Source: Oxytricha trifallax (Eukaryota; Ciliophora; Spirotrichea; Sporadotrichida; Oxytrichidae). From it: a stretch of DNA of 64,000 nt. Location: NCBI GenBank assembly GCA_000711775.1, contig ARYC01017104.1:48023-112022 (forward strand), in the 5' to 3' direction. Made by a program: the position numbers and the translations under genes. The number at the start of each line of letters is the position of its first letter. Positions within the stretch are counted from its first letter, which is position 1. A model generated the notes under the pieces. The model was not told the DNA's origin, did no database searches, and was given only the letters and a program-made list of their open reading frames with translations. Positions 12,120 through 25,600 of this stretch are shown piece by piece.

Positions 12120-12840
12120 TAAATTAAAAAAAAACATATATTTTCTAACTTAACTCCAATAAGACCTCTTTTCCTACAAATTATTTACTAAAAACATCTA
12201 ATTAAAGGATTTTGGGATTTTAATTAAATAAAATTATAGTTCAATAATAATTTGATTTATTCACTTTATTTTTTAAATTTTTGAAGTACGATTCAAATAA
12301 TAAAGTATAAACCCTTTATCATATAAAACTTAAAACCCGTAATTTTACTCCCAGCTTTGACTAATTACCTCAATTGAGAATGAATTCCTACATGTAATCT
12401 AGGAACTTATAAAAAATAATTTTTAGGGGTTTTAAATGTATTAGATATACAGCTTTTATCATATATATTTATAATATTTGACAAGTTAAGGAAGCTTAAA
12501 AGTAAAATATTTTCAACAAACATTTACAAATTTATTGATGAGCAAAGAATCAATGAATGTCTAAGAAAGATTGCCTATTCAATCATAATTAAGCCAAGAA
12601 AAAAAATTTTAATAACTAGAGGAACAATCAAACAACATAGAATAAAGGTAATTTTGAGAGAGCGACATAATTTTGAGTTTGTTTTTGAATGAAATTTTTT
12701 AAAAGAAAATTAAGAAAATAATTTAAATTACGAATATTTAAATTATAAAAATATGCTATATAACAATTAAAACCCTACTAAATTTATATAATTTACTAAC
12801 TTTATCAAAAAAACGAAAAAGGGGTTTTGGGAGTTCTAAT
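12120..12840 (+). mobile_element. Decayed TBE right-end composite with kinase C-terminal remnant
   Basis: Degenerate C4A4/G4T4 ends occur near 12150-12215, 12340-12440 and 12820-12838. Between them, 12543-12690 reads C-L-R-K-I-A-Y-S-I-I-I-K-P-R-K-K and ends L-R-E-R-H-N-F-E-F-V-F-E followed by TGA. That resembles the last 50 residues of the TBE kinase ORF (K-K-I-V-E-K-I-I-V-R ... K-Q-V-K-F-V). A parallel composite lies at 28000-28739. Confidence 0.45.
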
Positions 12841-13339
12841 TTAAGTAGTACAAATTATAAAATCCATAATTCAATTTAAAATTTAATAAAAACTAAAGAT
12901 AAGTTTAGCAAATAAATATAAAAATTAAAATATTTTTAAATTATAATTTTTCTTCTTAATTTAATTACAAATACTAGAGAAATGAAATAAATAGAAATTT
13001 AAAACTCATAATTTTAAAAAGAAATTAAGGAAAAAATACAATTAAGCTTTTTAAGGTCTAAAATAAGATAGAGATTAAAAATATTTATTGAATTAATATG
13101 TTTTTATTAATTAAAATTTAATTTTATATATGAAGAGTAAATTTGTAAATTATTTCTCTAAAAGATTTAAATGTAATATAATGAAGTAAATATATAATAA
13201 CTTTAATAATCTATCAATTATGTAGTTTATAGTCCAAATAAACTCTGTTAGTTTAAAAGTATAAATATATTCGCAACGCGATATTGCTTAATTATTATAA
13301 ATTCTATAAATAAATAAATAATTCTTCTTATTAATTAAA

Positions 13340-16300
13340 ATGAAGAAAAGTAAAAGATTTCTTAACAATCTACGAGCATTAGATCTCTACGGATAAAATT
13401 TTGAATTCACTTTCAAAGGTCAAAAGTAGGATCTGATTATAATCATAATTTCTATAGGACCTTTAAAACTACTTTTTTAAGATTTTTGTAAATTAAAATA
13501 CTAATAAATAGTTATAATAATTAATATTAAAATTATACTTTTGGTGCTATAGTAACTATGTTTGTTATGGGAGTTATCATGAGTTTCCTAATTCTTAAAT
13601 TACAAATTCTCTTTAGTAAGAAGTTTTTCAAATTTAATTTGATAGCTCTTATATAATATATATCTAGTATATAATTGAAATTTTCTTTAATTAATATATA
13701 ATCTCTTTATTATAGATAGAGGTGATAATAAAATAGAGATACTAACACTTAATTTAATAAAATAAAGAATTTAAAATTTAATAAAATCTAAAATTAGTAA
13801 TTTAATTTTGTAAAATATTTTCATAAATGCCGCTTAAGTAGATAACCCTGAAATGATAGAAATTTTGTAATTCTATAAAATTATATGTATATTTATTTTA
13901 TTTAGCAAACTTGGTTTTGATATAGCGTTTGGTACATAATAGGAAATAGACCCTAAAGTAGCTAAAATAGTTGTTTCGCATCTTCAAAAGTATAAAGTTA
14001 AAAATAATCTGACTGGGGGATTAGGTAAACATTGATTCATTATTTTTCCAAAACCAATGCCATTAATTATATAAAAGAAAAGAATAAATTATTTTCAGTT
14101 TTATAAACTAATTTACTGAGTATTTTTTAGATGACGTTTTTACTATTGTTATAAAACTTCTTTAGTTGGGTTTTTATTTTTGTTTATAATGTTATTTTGC
14201 GATAGTAGAGAACTCGAATAAGTACAATGCAAAGATATTTATTTCAATTACACAAACAAAAATAAGATTACAATTTATATTCTATATTGTAGAACTTATT
14301 ATTATTGTTTAAGAATTAAAATGAGACTGGCTATGGGGATGTATATAATTTGCGATGCATAAAAGATAAGCAAAATTTAACTGTTGGAGGATCTTGGGGC
14401 ACTAATAAACTAGATTTAATTGATATTTGCCTACAACCTTGCCAAAAAGATTGATTAAATTTAATTATTTTTAACAAAAATGAAAATAATTTAAAAGTTA
14501 TAAAAAAAATATTTTTGTAATATTTAAAACCCCTTAATTAAATATTTTAATAATTTTATTTATAAGGTATAGTTAATTTTAACAGAAATTAGTCCAATTT
14601 GTAAAATGAAATATATATATATATTAGGGACCTATATATGACGAAAAATATTTTGATAACTTCTTAAGCTTAACTAATAGATTTTTTTAAATCTTAATAT
14701 TTATTATAAGCGTACCTTTGTAAAATATATCTGCTTCCATACTCTTAGTATTTTTAATTATGATTAGAACATGATAAAATAATATAACTTACTCTATAAT
14801 AGAGTAGTCAAGAAGTTGAAAAATAAAAAAAGTAAAATATTGATGTTCAAACCGAGATACCCCCCCATCTCCAAAAATATATTATTTTTTTAAATAAAAA
14901 TTGATTGGGGGTCAGGACTGGAGGACTATTGAAGCATGAAAAAAAATTTTGGGAATCACATATACGAAAACATTTCAGTCGGCCCCCGATTGCGTACATT
15001 TTGAAGTAAAAAATTTCACAAACTGACCCTAATAGATTTTAGGAAAAAAAAAGATAGAAAAATTTCTATTAAAAAAATGAATATCTATCCCCATCTTTAA
15101 GGTGATACCTATTTTATAGAAAATTGATAGTAAGTATTAATCATTACCTTAAGTTAAGAATGTGTAATATATTAGAAATCTCAAATTAAATTTTAATCTC
15201 TTTTATTTAATTTCTCTAATTCACTAAAAAAATGATCTTACTACTCTTTCGAATTATATTGAGTGAAGATGATTTGAGATATTTAAACTTTTGATAATAA
15301 TTTTTTAAAGATATATTTTTCTTATAAAAAAATAGGTCGACAAGATTGATAAAATTACATAAATCAATAATTAATATTAATCTCAATTTTATACCACCAA
15401 ATTTGTCAAGAAATGAAATAGATTGAGGCCTCCAGTATTACAAATTTTATATGAAACATAATATTTTAAAGGGTGGGGAGAGAGTAGGAGTATATAGCTT
15501 ATAACATATATAAGGATTAAATTGGAAAATGCCAATAATATTCAAAATTATTTTTAATGAAGATATGCTTCAAAGACAATAGCTGACAAATGTTTAAGTT
15601 ATATAAACCATTATTCGTTAATATATATATATACTTACTAAAACTTTCTTTACTCAATTAATTTTAATTGGGCTTTAAATATTTATTTCAAATAAAATGA
15701 AAAAATGTATTATATAAAGAATGTGGGGTTTTTATTGTGCTAATCAATCCTACATTTAAAATTATCTAACAAACGTAATTTATCATCTTTAAATAATGTT
15801 TAACTTTTAGTTTGATGCATTCTATAATAAATTAAAGATTAAATTATAACTTATATATATTTAAATAAGGTATACAATAAATGATTATTTTATAGTTGCG
15901 CTTTGTGAACCATTTTATAGATTTCTCAGACATGGATTACCCAATTAAAGAATTATTGGAGGATAAGTATTTCTTGCCAATTTAATCTTTCCAACAGAAA
16001 TCAATGAATATTTTTGTAAAACAATCCTAAGCTTACTTTGATGATAGTCTGCTTTCTATTTTTTCTCCAGCTAAGACAGTCAAATATTCTTAAGTTTTTT
16101 TTTTAAAATTATATTTTTATTCATTTATCCTTTTCATTTATAAAAAAAATTATACAGTTTCTAACGTTCATCAATATACAGCCAATGTTGACTATTAAGG
16201 GTCTTGTTATATTAAAATATCAGTTAGAATTTAAATAATATAATATAATTTTAATTGATTATGAGAAGGATGAATCAAAAAGAGAAGTCTATTCTTTTAC

Positions 16301-18446
16301 TGATTTACTATCAAATATGGGAGGAATTTTCAGTGCAATATTTGGCTTTGGAGCAGTTATTTAATAATTATATTTTTTTATATATTTTAAGTCTTTGTGA
16401 AGTTGATAAGTGAGAATATCTTCTATTAGCAAATAATTAAAGATTTATACCAAACAAATCCATCTAGATCGAAAAAATCATTCTCACTATCAGAAAGGAA
16501 ATAAAAATAATAACTAGCTACACATGTTTTATATTTAATATATAAATTTATTTATTAATGATAGTGAAAAAGGAATGCTGTAAAGTAGTAATATTTCCAG
16601 ATCATAAACTTTCAATGATTTTTATGATCCTTATTAATAAACAAGCAATTAAACTGTCTCATTTTTTGAAATTTAAACAAAATTAAGATTTATTGAATTC
16701 TTTGTTTTTAAATTATCATTTGATGAAAGCCAATATAGGAAGACAAATGAATAAAGTGAATAAAATATATGCGATACCTAAACATAAAGCTAAAAAAGTA
16801 TAGTCTAACGGATTCTTTAATTAAATTTATATAAGAATGTTTGAATACTTAACATTTATAAATTCAATTTTTAACAATAAATTAAAATTCTTTAGGAAAT
16901 ATTGATTAGAGTGAATTTGAAGTTTAGCTTTTGTGATTTATGCAAGGCATGCTTAAAAAGTAAAAAAGAAGGCTATTTAAAGAAAATGAAGAGAGATAAA
17001 AATAATAGAAACAACTATTTACTTAAATGAATATAATAAATGTGAATGCATAATTAAGTAACTATTTATTTCATAAGGGAGTGGAAAAAATAAACAAGGA
17101 ATTTGATGTGATAAGCTTAATGAAGTTAATGAAATAATTCAAGCTCTTAACTAAAATATTGTTAAATCCTACTTAGCGCATTTTATTAGGATTCCAAAAG
17201 AGAAATGTATTAGATTCAGAGAGTAGTTCCAACGACTCGGAAGACGATGAAATCGAGCTGACAAGAAAAATCAGATCTGATAATAAATTTGTAACTCTAA
17301 TGAGTCTTGGAAAACTAAAAAAGCATATAGATACTTACTTCTTAAATTGCTTAAACTAAAAAACTTTAATTATTTCATTTAAACCATACAATCACATACA
17401 ATTTTTTATTAGACACTATAATTGCCGAAACTTCGATTAATTTGACTAGAAAATTATCAACGGAGTAATAGCATAATAATAACACTAAAGATAACCAAGT
17501 CAAGCAAGATAGTTCGTAAATCAGTTAATAGCATAAAATTAACAAAGCCAGGATCGTGGACTTCTAGATAAAATGACAAACAATATGTTTCAAATATAGA
17601 GTTAGAAACTTCCTAATGCTTTTAAATTTGCTGTATAAAATGATTATATATAATCAAAAAATATAATACTAAGGGAAATGTCTATAAAGCTTATTCAGAA
17701 GACAAATAGGAAATCAAACATTAAAAAAGAGATAAATACAGAAATTATGACAGTATTGATTTCACATAGAATCATTAATTCTCTCAAAAATAAATTCACA
17801 GAAGGGATGGAAATAATTCTTTGAATATTCAGCAGATTAACCTTGATATCAACTTACCAAAGAGTAATTATAACTTAAATAGGGAACCTATCAAGAATAG
17901 TTTATATATATATATATATATTAGGTAATTTTTATTGTAATTTATTTATAGTAAACAGAAGGCATCTAAAAATCCTTAAAATTCATATAGTTAATTTCAA
18001 TTTATTTTATTCAAATCGTACTCCTCGTGAGAAAATCAACGAATAGCTAAAAATATAATAAACAGATGAAACTTAATTCACTAAGAGAAATTATCTTAGA
18101 GAGTCCTAGATCCCCTCTCAAAAAAGAATTACAAAGGTCTTATTAATTCATTTATTTATTAATATTTTAGGATACTAAGAAATCAAATGTGAATAATTAA
18201 ACATTCAACTTATACTCTGAATCTCGGCATCTATATTTACATTAATATTCCACATTGTTTATACTATTTTATCGTAGTCGAGAAAAGTAAAGTAATAATA
18301 AAGTTAAAGAAATAAATGATAGTAGATTTGAAAAATTTCCTCAAAATAAAAACACCATTGAACATATTCAACAATTTTGGGATGAGAAAAATTAGAAACT
18401 TAATATGAATATACTTTTAAGCAATAAGAATAAATCTAACATTTGA
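13340..18446 (+). CDS. Copy 2: most diverged family member, IES-rich
   Basis: Start ATG 13340 (M-K-K-S-K-R-F-L-N-N), then L-D-L-Y-G-Q-N-F-E-F-T-F-K-G-Q-K. Intron 1 is 13426-13457, intron 2 is 13616-13715 and intron 3 is 13867-13905. TM1 is near 13540-13615. The loop ends D-I-C-L-Q-P-C-Q-K-D then TGA near 14453, where a 1.4 kb IES probably begins. Coding resumes at 15893 (L-R-F-V-N-H-F-I-D-F-S-D). The L-L-S-N-M-G-G-I-F-S-A motif is near 16300. The K-G-V-E-K-I-N-K-E-F-D block is near 17075. After I-I-N-G-V the Gln-rich tail runs to TGA 18444-18446. An extra stretch between 13750 and 13823 lacks the S-R-F-V codons and is probably an IES. The frame across TM2 (16370-16410) and parts of the tail are unresolved, so decay is poss­ible. 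Confidence 0.65.
14264..14322 (+). other. IES, 59 bp, pointer AAAAT
   Basis: AAAAT occurs at 14259-14263 and 14318-14322. Removal gives Y-T-N-K-N-E-T-G-Y-G-D. Copies 6 and 7 have IESs at the same codon with pointers AAAAAT and AAAAT. Confidence 0.75.
14454..15892. other. Long IES region within copy 2
   Basis: Between C-L-Q-P-C-Q-K and L-R-F-V-N there are about 1.4 kb without family homology. The region contains a C-rich end (GTTCAAACCGAGATACCCCC) at 14843 like MITE family C, a G-rich run near 15468-15490 and short AT repeats. Exact borders and pointer were not resolved. The N-K-C-G-S exon found in copies 6 and 7 was not located here. Confidence 0.5.
16232..16256 (+). other. IES, 25 bp, pointer AATT
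   Basis: AATT occurs at 16228-16231 and 16253-16256. Removal gives C-Y-I-K-I-S-V-R-I-D-Y-E-K-D-E-S. Copies 6 and 7 carry 27-bp IESs at practically the same codon. Confidence 0.75.
17022..17068 (+). other. IES, 47 bp, pointer AACTATTTA
   Basis: The 9-bp repeat occurs at 17013-17021 and 17060-17068. Removal gives N-N-Y-L-F-H-K-G-V-E-K-I, aligned with the uninterrupted copies 1 and 4. Confidence 0.85.
17351..17425 (+). other. IES, 75 bp, pointer AATTGC
   Basis: AATTGC occurs at 17345-17350 and 17420-17425. Removal gives Y-F-L-N-C-R-N-F-D-Q-F-D-Q-K-I-I-N-G, parallel to K-F-K-x-V-D-E-R-L-I-N-G elsewhere. Confidence 0.75.
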
Positions 18447-19644
18447 ACTTAATTTACTGATTATTTTTGATTTAATAATTTGAATTTGAATTACTTCAAC
18501 ATATTAAACATATATTTTTAAAAGAGGAATAAAGAGTAGATTTAAGTAATACAAAATAAAATAATTAAAGAGTAAAGGTTGAGAAATAATTTAATATATG
18601 CTTTACAGTAAGAATCTGATTTATAGATTGATGAATTTTGTTAATATATCTTAAATTTATTTGATTTTGAATTTTCAATTAAAACATATTTATTTATAAT
18701 TAGCGGTTATTTAATTGTAAAAAATCAAAATAATGCACATTAATAAAAACCTGAATTTGTTGACATTTATTATTGCTATTAATTTATGGAATCAAATTAT
18801 ATATAATTCAAACTATACTATCAACAGCAATAATAGATTATATAAGTGCATAGAATTGAATTTTAATAATCTCATTAATGATAATTTAGAATATAAAAGT
18901 ACCTCAAATATTAATAATTGATTTCATAGAATAACTGTAATAATATTAGATATTGAAAAGAGGAATATATATAATAATTTCATTCAATTAAACTTTAATT
19001 TATGTTCCCTAATTTATTGTATATATTTTATAATAAGATTATATTTATATAATAATAATTTATTTATAACCCTAATCATAATTTTTTACTAACAGTAACT
19101 TTTATTTAATTTTTATAAAAAAATTAATTAATTAAATAACTTAAAATAAAATAAAACAGTATTGAGTTTATGAAATTGAGCACTAAAACCCTAAAATTCC
19201 AGAAAAAATTATAAATAAAATTATTCTATTAACAATGAAGATAATTTTAATTATTTGCAGCTTTTGTAAATAAATGCTAATAATTTTCTACAATTCTTTA
19301 ATCAAGTATATCGATTGGTATTTTAAATATATAAAAATATAAAGCAAATATAAAATAAGATAATTATTAAAACGATTAATCATTAAGAAAATTAAAAAGA
19401 TTACTTTAAGGGGTTTTGGGGTTTGACTGTGAGTTAAAATATCTCTACATAACTTAGCAAAAAGACATCACCACTTCAATTTTATAGTAAGGTCTAATGA
19501 TTATATTAAGTAAAGATAAGGGTTTCAACATTTATTTATAGGGAAAGACTTTGGAAAAAAATTGCTTAAACGTTTCAAAAGCTTCGACAAAAATTAATTA
19601 AATTTATTAAACATGTAAATGAAAATTATAATATATTTGTAGAC
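18447..19644. other. Intergenic AT-rich spacer
   Basis: No credible gene is seen. A short open frame at 18733 has no family features and is very AT-rich. A lone telomere-like run AAGGGGTTTTGGGGTTTGA at 19407-19425 may be a TBE end remnant; no partner was identified. Confidence 0.5.
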
Positions 19645-22600
19645 ATGTATGGCTAACCCTTTTAATTTACCTTTAAAGGAGAAAAGTAATATATTGAAGC
19701 AATTTTAAACCAACGATAGAAAGTTCAAAACTAAATTTCAATAATTGTAACTTTAAATTTTATAATTTGGAGCATTTATGACAACTATCATATTTTTAAC
19801 CATCATCAGCTATGTCATAGTTAAACTTGAGACACTTTTTAGTAAGATTCATAAAAATATTTCTGTTAAAATATTTGAGTATTAAAAAGTTTCATAGATA
19901 AAAAAGATAACAAAACTGCACGATTTGTAATAAATGAAGCTTAACTAGATGACCCAAGAATTTCTGATGTTTTGTATGTTTAAAACTTATAAATGATATT
20001 AAAAACCCCAAAACCCCTAAATGAAGTTTATAAGTGCTTTAATTTGTAGGGAATTTGTTAGGGGTTGGGGTTATTAATAGGTTTTAATGTGAATTTTTTA
20101 GTAAATGTATTTAATTTAATCACTAGTCTAATGAACAGAAAGATTATCAACAAATATTATAATATCTTATTCAGCGTACTTCTAACTCATCTGTTCTAAG
20201 AATTTGATATACTGCTCTGTCTTGATAGAGCGAGGATTAATGCATAAGTTTCCAAACCAGCATCCTCGCTTATTCCTCCAAAAATTGCCATTGTTTATAC
20301 CTAGTCTTATACTTCTATATTACTAAGCCTCTTATACCAAGACTTCTAGATGAAAGTGTTGAAGGTAAACACAGCCTCGTCAGCATGAATAAACTTAATA
20401 TTACTCTATTAGGCTATCTTCATTTAATTATAAATATAATTTAGGTTATTGTTTTAAAATGGCAGAGTGAAATCTATCACTCTCTTGATACGATTCAAAC
20501 TTTTGTAAGTGATACCATTTCGGTTATAAATGTTTGCAACAGACTATGCAGAGATCTTCAACTCAGGGAACGGGCGGTGAAACATAGTAGCTTGTTGGAC
20601 CCAATACTTCAAAGTTATTTCATTAATAAGATAGTCAATATGCTTCTATTGAAACTTTGACTTCCTCTAATACTTAGAATTCAGTTGTTATTGCTTTATT
20701 TATACTGCTATTAGGCAGTGGGGGTGAACAATTGATGGACTTCGCTTTAAAAGTAGTGCAATTGTCTTATTATTGAGACTGGTTTAACTTATTCACTGTA
20801 TTTATCACATCCATAACTCAGTTTAAAGACTATATCTATATACTCTTCATCATAAATATACCCCAAAAGCTTGCTATTTTGTCTCCTATTTAATAAATAA
20901 TCCCAACCCCAAACAAATTCCTACAAATCAAAGCACTATAAAACTCATAAAGGGGTTTTGGGGTTTTTATTGTAGTTCGATGGGGTTCGATGCTGCATTT
21001 GGAGCTTATAATTTAAAATTTATACTAATTCATAATATAAAGATAATATTTTGACATTGATCCTAAATATGGGAGTGTAGTTGCGACTCATACGACTAAG
21101 ACAAGATCATAAAATTCAACAACTGGTTTAATAGGTATGAAACATTTAAAATTAGGAATTATTAGCTAAAATTTTTTTAAAAATTGCAAAATTAATTTAA
21201 ATATATGATGTAGATGAAAAATTTGAGAATAGGGACTTAGAATTGATAAAATGCTAGGATAAGTATTTTTAATACTCTCGCAAGGATGACTCTGTTTATA
21301 AAGACATTTTTGATTTCTTCTGCATCAAAGATAAATCTACTTTAAGATTAGGCGGAACATGGACAGCAAATAGATTTGAATATTTGGAAGTTTTATTTTA
21401 TATTTTATTTTCATTATTTATTGATACCTTGTCGGAATACCACTACTAAACATATAATAAAGTTATTAATTTTTAATTTTACTTTTTATTAATTTAACAA
21501 TGTTGTTTGTGCAACTCAATAACAACAATTAATATATTTATTTTATAGTATAAAAGTATTAATTTAAATAAGTAGACTATTTTAATGAAGTAGACTTCTA
21601 ATTTAGATTCGTGAACCAATATTTTGATTTCGATGATTTTGATAACCCAATTAAGCAATAAATTTATTACAAAATTATTTAATTAAATACATCGATGACA
21701 GATATTATATACCAATCGAACCAGCAATTCAAAAATCTATTGAATTATTTATTAAGAGATCTAAGACGAAACAAAATGATAATTATATCCCTTTCAGTCC
21801 ACAAGTCGATTAAATTTATATTTTAGAATTTTATATCTTTATTAGGAGTTTGCATCAGTTGAAAATATTCAACCATTCACTGCAAAAAGTGATTATGGAG
21901 GGAGAGAATGCTTTGCAAGAATATTTTCAAAATTACTTTATTAATTTTATGCAAGAGTTGCTTTGGGTATTGATCTGTAATACGATATATATTCAAGATA
22001 AGTTTACACATTTGCGGATTTATTGTCAGATATGGGAGGCATTTATAGTTCGCTCTTTGCATTTGGTGCTCTGATAGTTGGACTATTTACAAAGTGTTAA
22101 TATATTGAGGAAATTAATATTAATAAAAATAAATTAAATTAGAAAGTTTTTTCTCTAATCTTAAATTGTTTATAATATTCTACTGTCTTACTTCATACAT
22201 CTCGAGAGGTAAAATGAGGAGTAATTTTGGAAGATTTTTTCACTTGATATTGATAAAAAAGATTAAACAATGGCATTCTATTAGAAATGAAATTTAAAAG
22301 TACAAATAGAAAATTTTTTAATATTTTGTTTACAAATAGAATAAAGTTTTTGGCAAAATTAAAGGATCTTATTTAAAATTATATCTATATAATTATTTAA
22401 TTTAAAAATAATTGATAAATATTTAGTGAAAACCTTTTTTATTATCAAATTATCAAAGATCTTTACTAAGTGAGGCCCAGAAAAGATTAGTTATATATTT
22501 ATTTTCTTAATATTTAGATTGGTAAAATAAAAACAACAGTAAGAATGGTGAGAGACCTAAAAATTATATATTTTATTATAAATTAAAGTTTTTTCAATTC

Positions 22601-25600
22601 TAAGCCACTAGAAAATTTAACATCATAAAAATCATTAATCCAAGCTACTGTAAAAAACTCATCAATCAAATCTCAATAATTATGCTAAGAAAATAATTCC
22701 ATTGCAAATGATAGTTCAACTAAGATTGAGTTTGAAAATGAAACAAAGTTAACATCGAGGTTTAATGAAAAGTCTGATAATCAATAGAGTTCTACAATTG
22801 AAAAAATCTTCAATGAGATTCAAAACCTGAAAGAGTTTTTTTTAGATTTTAGTATTAAACTGTTTTGAATAATAATTTTTTATTTTTATTAATAAAAAAC
22901 AAAAAACCTTGATGAATATAGATTTTTGAGGGGGATATGGGGCAGATTACTTCCCAACATAAAGTTTTAACTTCTAATGGAATACTCCTGCCTTAACATT
23001 CAAATTTATCAAATATTGAAATAGGTATTTAAGAAACACATAATACAAAATTTGTATTACAGTAAACATATATGATAAAATTTTTTAAATAAATAATTAT
23101 TCAAGGTTTATATTATTCTTATTTTTAATTATTCTTTATAAAATAATTTTAAATTTTTGAAATGTTTTTATAAAAGTTAAAAATTTTTTCATACAAAACC
23201 TAAAACTTTATCAAAATAAAATGTTAAATGTAATAAATAAGATCTTAAATGATATATAAAATTAAAAAAAATATAAACAATACATTTTTTATGCAAGGAA
23301 AGTAAACTCCGAAGGTTGTGGGAAACTACCTTTTTGGGGCAAGGAATTTCCTTCTTGGACAAATCTCGCATTTAAGGGCAGCAAACTTTCTTTCCAATAT
23401 TTTTATCCTAATCAATTAGAATAAGAAGGATATCTCTTTTTAGAATAAAATATTGGGGGGGAGAAGTTTCCTGCACTCGAGGAAGTTTCCTGCACGCTTT
23501 ATTTTATTTATGTAAATTTAATAAATTTGACATAAATTAGCAAATTTAATATTTTTATGAACCATTAAATATTAAGACTACATTGCTCATCATTGAAGTA
23601 GTTCAAGAAAATATAGTTTAACATTATATAGGTATGGTAAGAAAAAGGTAAATTCAATCATAATTACAATAACAATCGGATACAATCATTATAATATTTT
23701 AAGAGACAAAACTTGCAAATACCATATAAAAAATGTCAGAGTTTTTGGAATCTGAAGAGAGATATTGAATATTGATTAATAAATTAAAGTATGATAATAA
23801 AAATAAAAATAGCCCTGAAGTTTGTTGATGGTTGTTATAAAGATTAATTTGATGAAAAAAATAAAATCAAAAAATTAAAAAAAGAGTGCAGGAAACTTCC
23901 CTAAAATTTTTTTTTATATAATAACCAGTGCAGGAATCTTCCCCCCCCCAAATATTTTTGCTAATTATGATAACTTAACTAAGCTAATAAATAATTATCA
24001 GCGTGAAATCAGAATGATAATGCAATTATTAAATATATTAGATAAAAATATTATTGTAATAGACGATCCAATCCTTTTGAATGAATTAAATTTTCGATAG
24101 AATACATTTGACATTTGATTTGGGAAAATAATTAGTAAATATATAAATAATAATTAAATTCGTGGGAGTTAACTTCCTTCAAACCTAGGCAATATGGTAC
24201 TTGTTCGATAGAGAATTCAAAATTGGCTGGACTTTACTATTGGCAGTATCCCTCTATCACATTCCCAGAGCGAGATAACTCAACTTTAATTTGAGTATTA
24301 AAATCAACTAAACAAATCACCTAAAAAAATCATCTAAAATTAAAATCAAGTTAACTAGTTTCAGGAATGTGATAAAGAGGCACCGCCAATCGTAAAATCC
24401 AGCTAATTATGAATTTTCCATCAAACAAAAACCATGTTTTTCAAGGTTTTCAGAAATTTAACTGCCACAAATTTTATCATCTATTTATATAATTATAATT
24501 TAATTTCACAAATCAGATGTATTCCTACAATAATAAGTTATTTTCTTAAATTAATTACACTTAGAATTCTTTTTACCTTTTAAAAATTATATATAATTGA
24601 ATTTAATTTATTGTTTTTATAAGAGAATTAAGTTTATAACCTTTACAAGAACATTTTTTTAAGTTTTTCATTGCAGGTAGAATAAATTTCAAACTAAGCA
24701 TAAAAGAGATTCTAAGGCTATCGTTTAAGTGTTTTAGAAAATAATCTAAGTTAAAAGAATAAAAAGATCAAGACAATAACAGGAATATTCAATTAAAATT
24801 TATTATATATTTACTTGTTCCATAAAGGAGTCAAAAAAATAGACCATGAAATTGACGCCATCAGTTTGATGAAACTGATGAAATAAGTCAAACTTTTGAC
24901 ACTCATTCTTCTCAACCCCACTCAAAAAATGATGCTAGGATTTTAGAAGAAAAATGAGGGGGAAGTTTTCTGCTCATAAGTTATAATAAATATTTTTTTC
25001 TCTTCAATTTTAAAAAATCTTTATAATCTTAAATGAACAAATCTTGCTTTTTTAAACATTTAAAACTTTAATATTTTGGTAAAGTTTCGAATATTTTCAT
25101 GAAGATCACATTAATTAATAAATTAAACATTTGGTTTTAATATTTTTTAGACATTTAATAGTTGTAAACTTTAAAAATTATATATTAAAAATGTTGTCTA
25201 ATAAAAGAAGAGGGAAATTCAAGTTGTGATTAATAAGTTTTATTTTATTTTTAGCAAATAAAATAAATATTAGTGCTTGAGTCAGGAAATTTCATCCCTA
25301 CCAAAAATGTATTGGACTCTGATAGTAGTGACGAGGGAGATAAAAATTATTAGGAAGAAGTTAGGTTGATGCAGAAGGTTAAATCTCTAAATCCCATGGC
25401 CAAGTTAATAACTCTTGCTAAAATCAAGAAACAGATTAAAGAATACCTCAATTTGATGAATAAATTATTTTTATTTAATTTTATTCAATGGAAATTAAAA
25501 GTTCAAACCAGTTGATGAAAGATTAGTAATTATAAATATTTATTAATATTTTAGTAGGAGGCATACTTAACAAAAATTACAAGGACTCGAAGGAGATTTA

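Larger units (their letters stand above)
10867..13339. other. Intergenic, AT-rich, with decayed repeats
   Basis: I see no supported gene. The region contains the ATT microsatellite and a composite of decayed TBE ends, listed separately. A weak G-rich end at 11578-11605 and a G-rich run at 11757-11783 may be remnants of MITE family C. Confidence 0.5.
22869..24674. other. Long IES or IES cluster in copy 3 with nested MITEs
   Basis: Between the block ending I-F-N-E-I-Q-N-L-K and the block starting I-N-F-K-L-S-I-K-E-I-L there are about 1.8 kb without family homology. It holds a family B element (23455-23949) and a family A palindrome (24090-24540). Precise pointers were not determined. Confidence 0.6.

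Noticed and set aside
18733..18921. 62-codon open frame in the spacer between copies 2 and 3
   Set aside because: Its composition equals the surrounding AT-rich DNA, it has no family similarity, and it is short.
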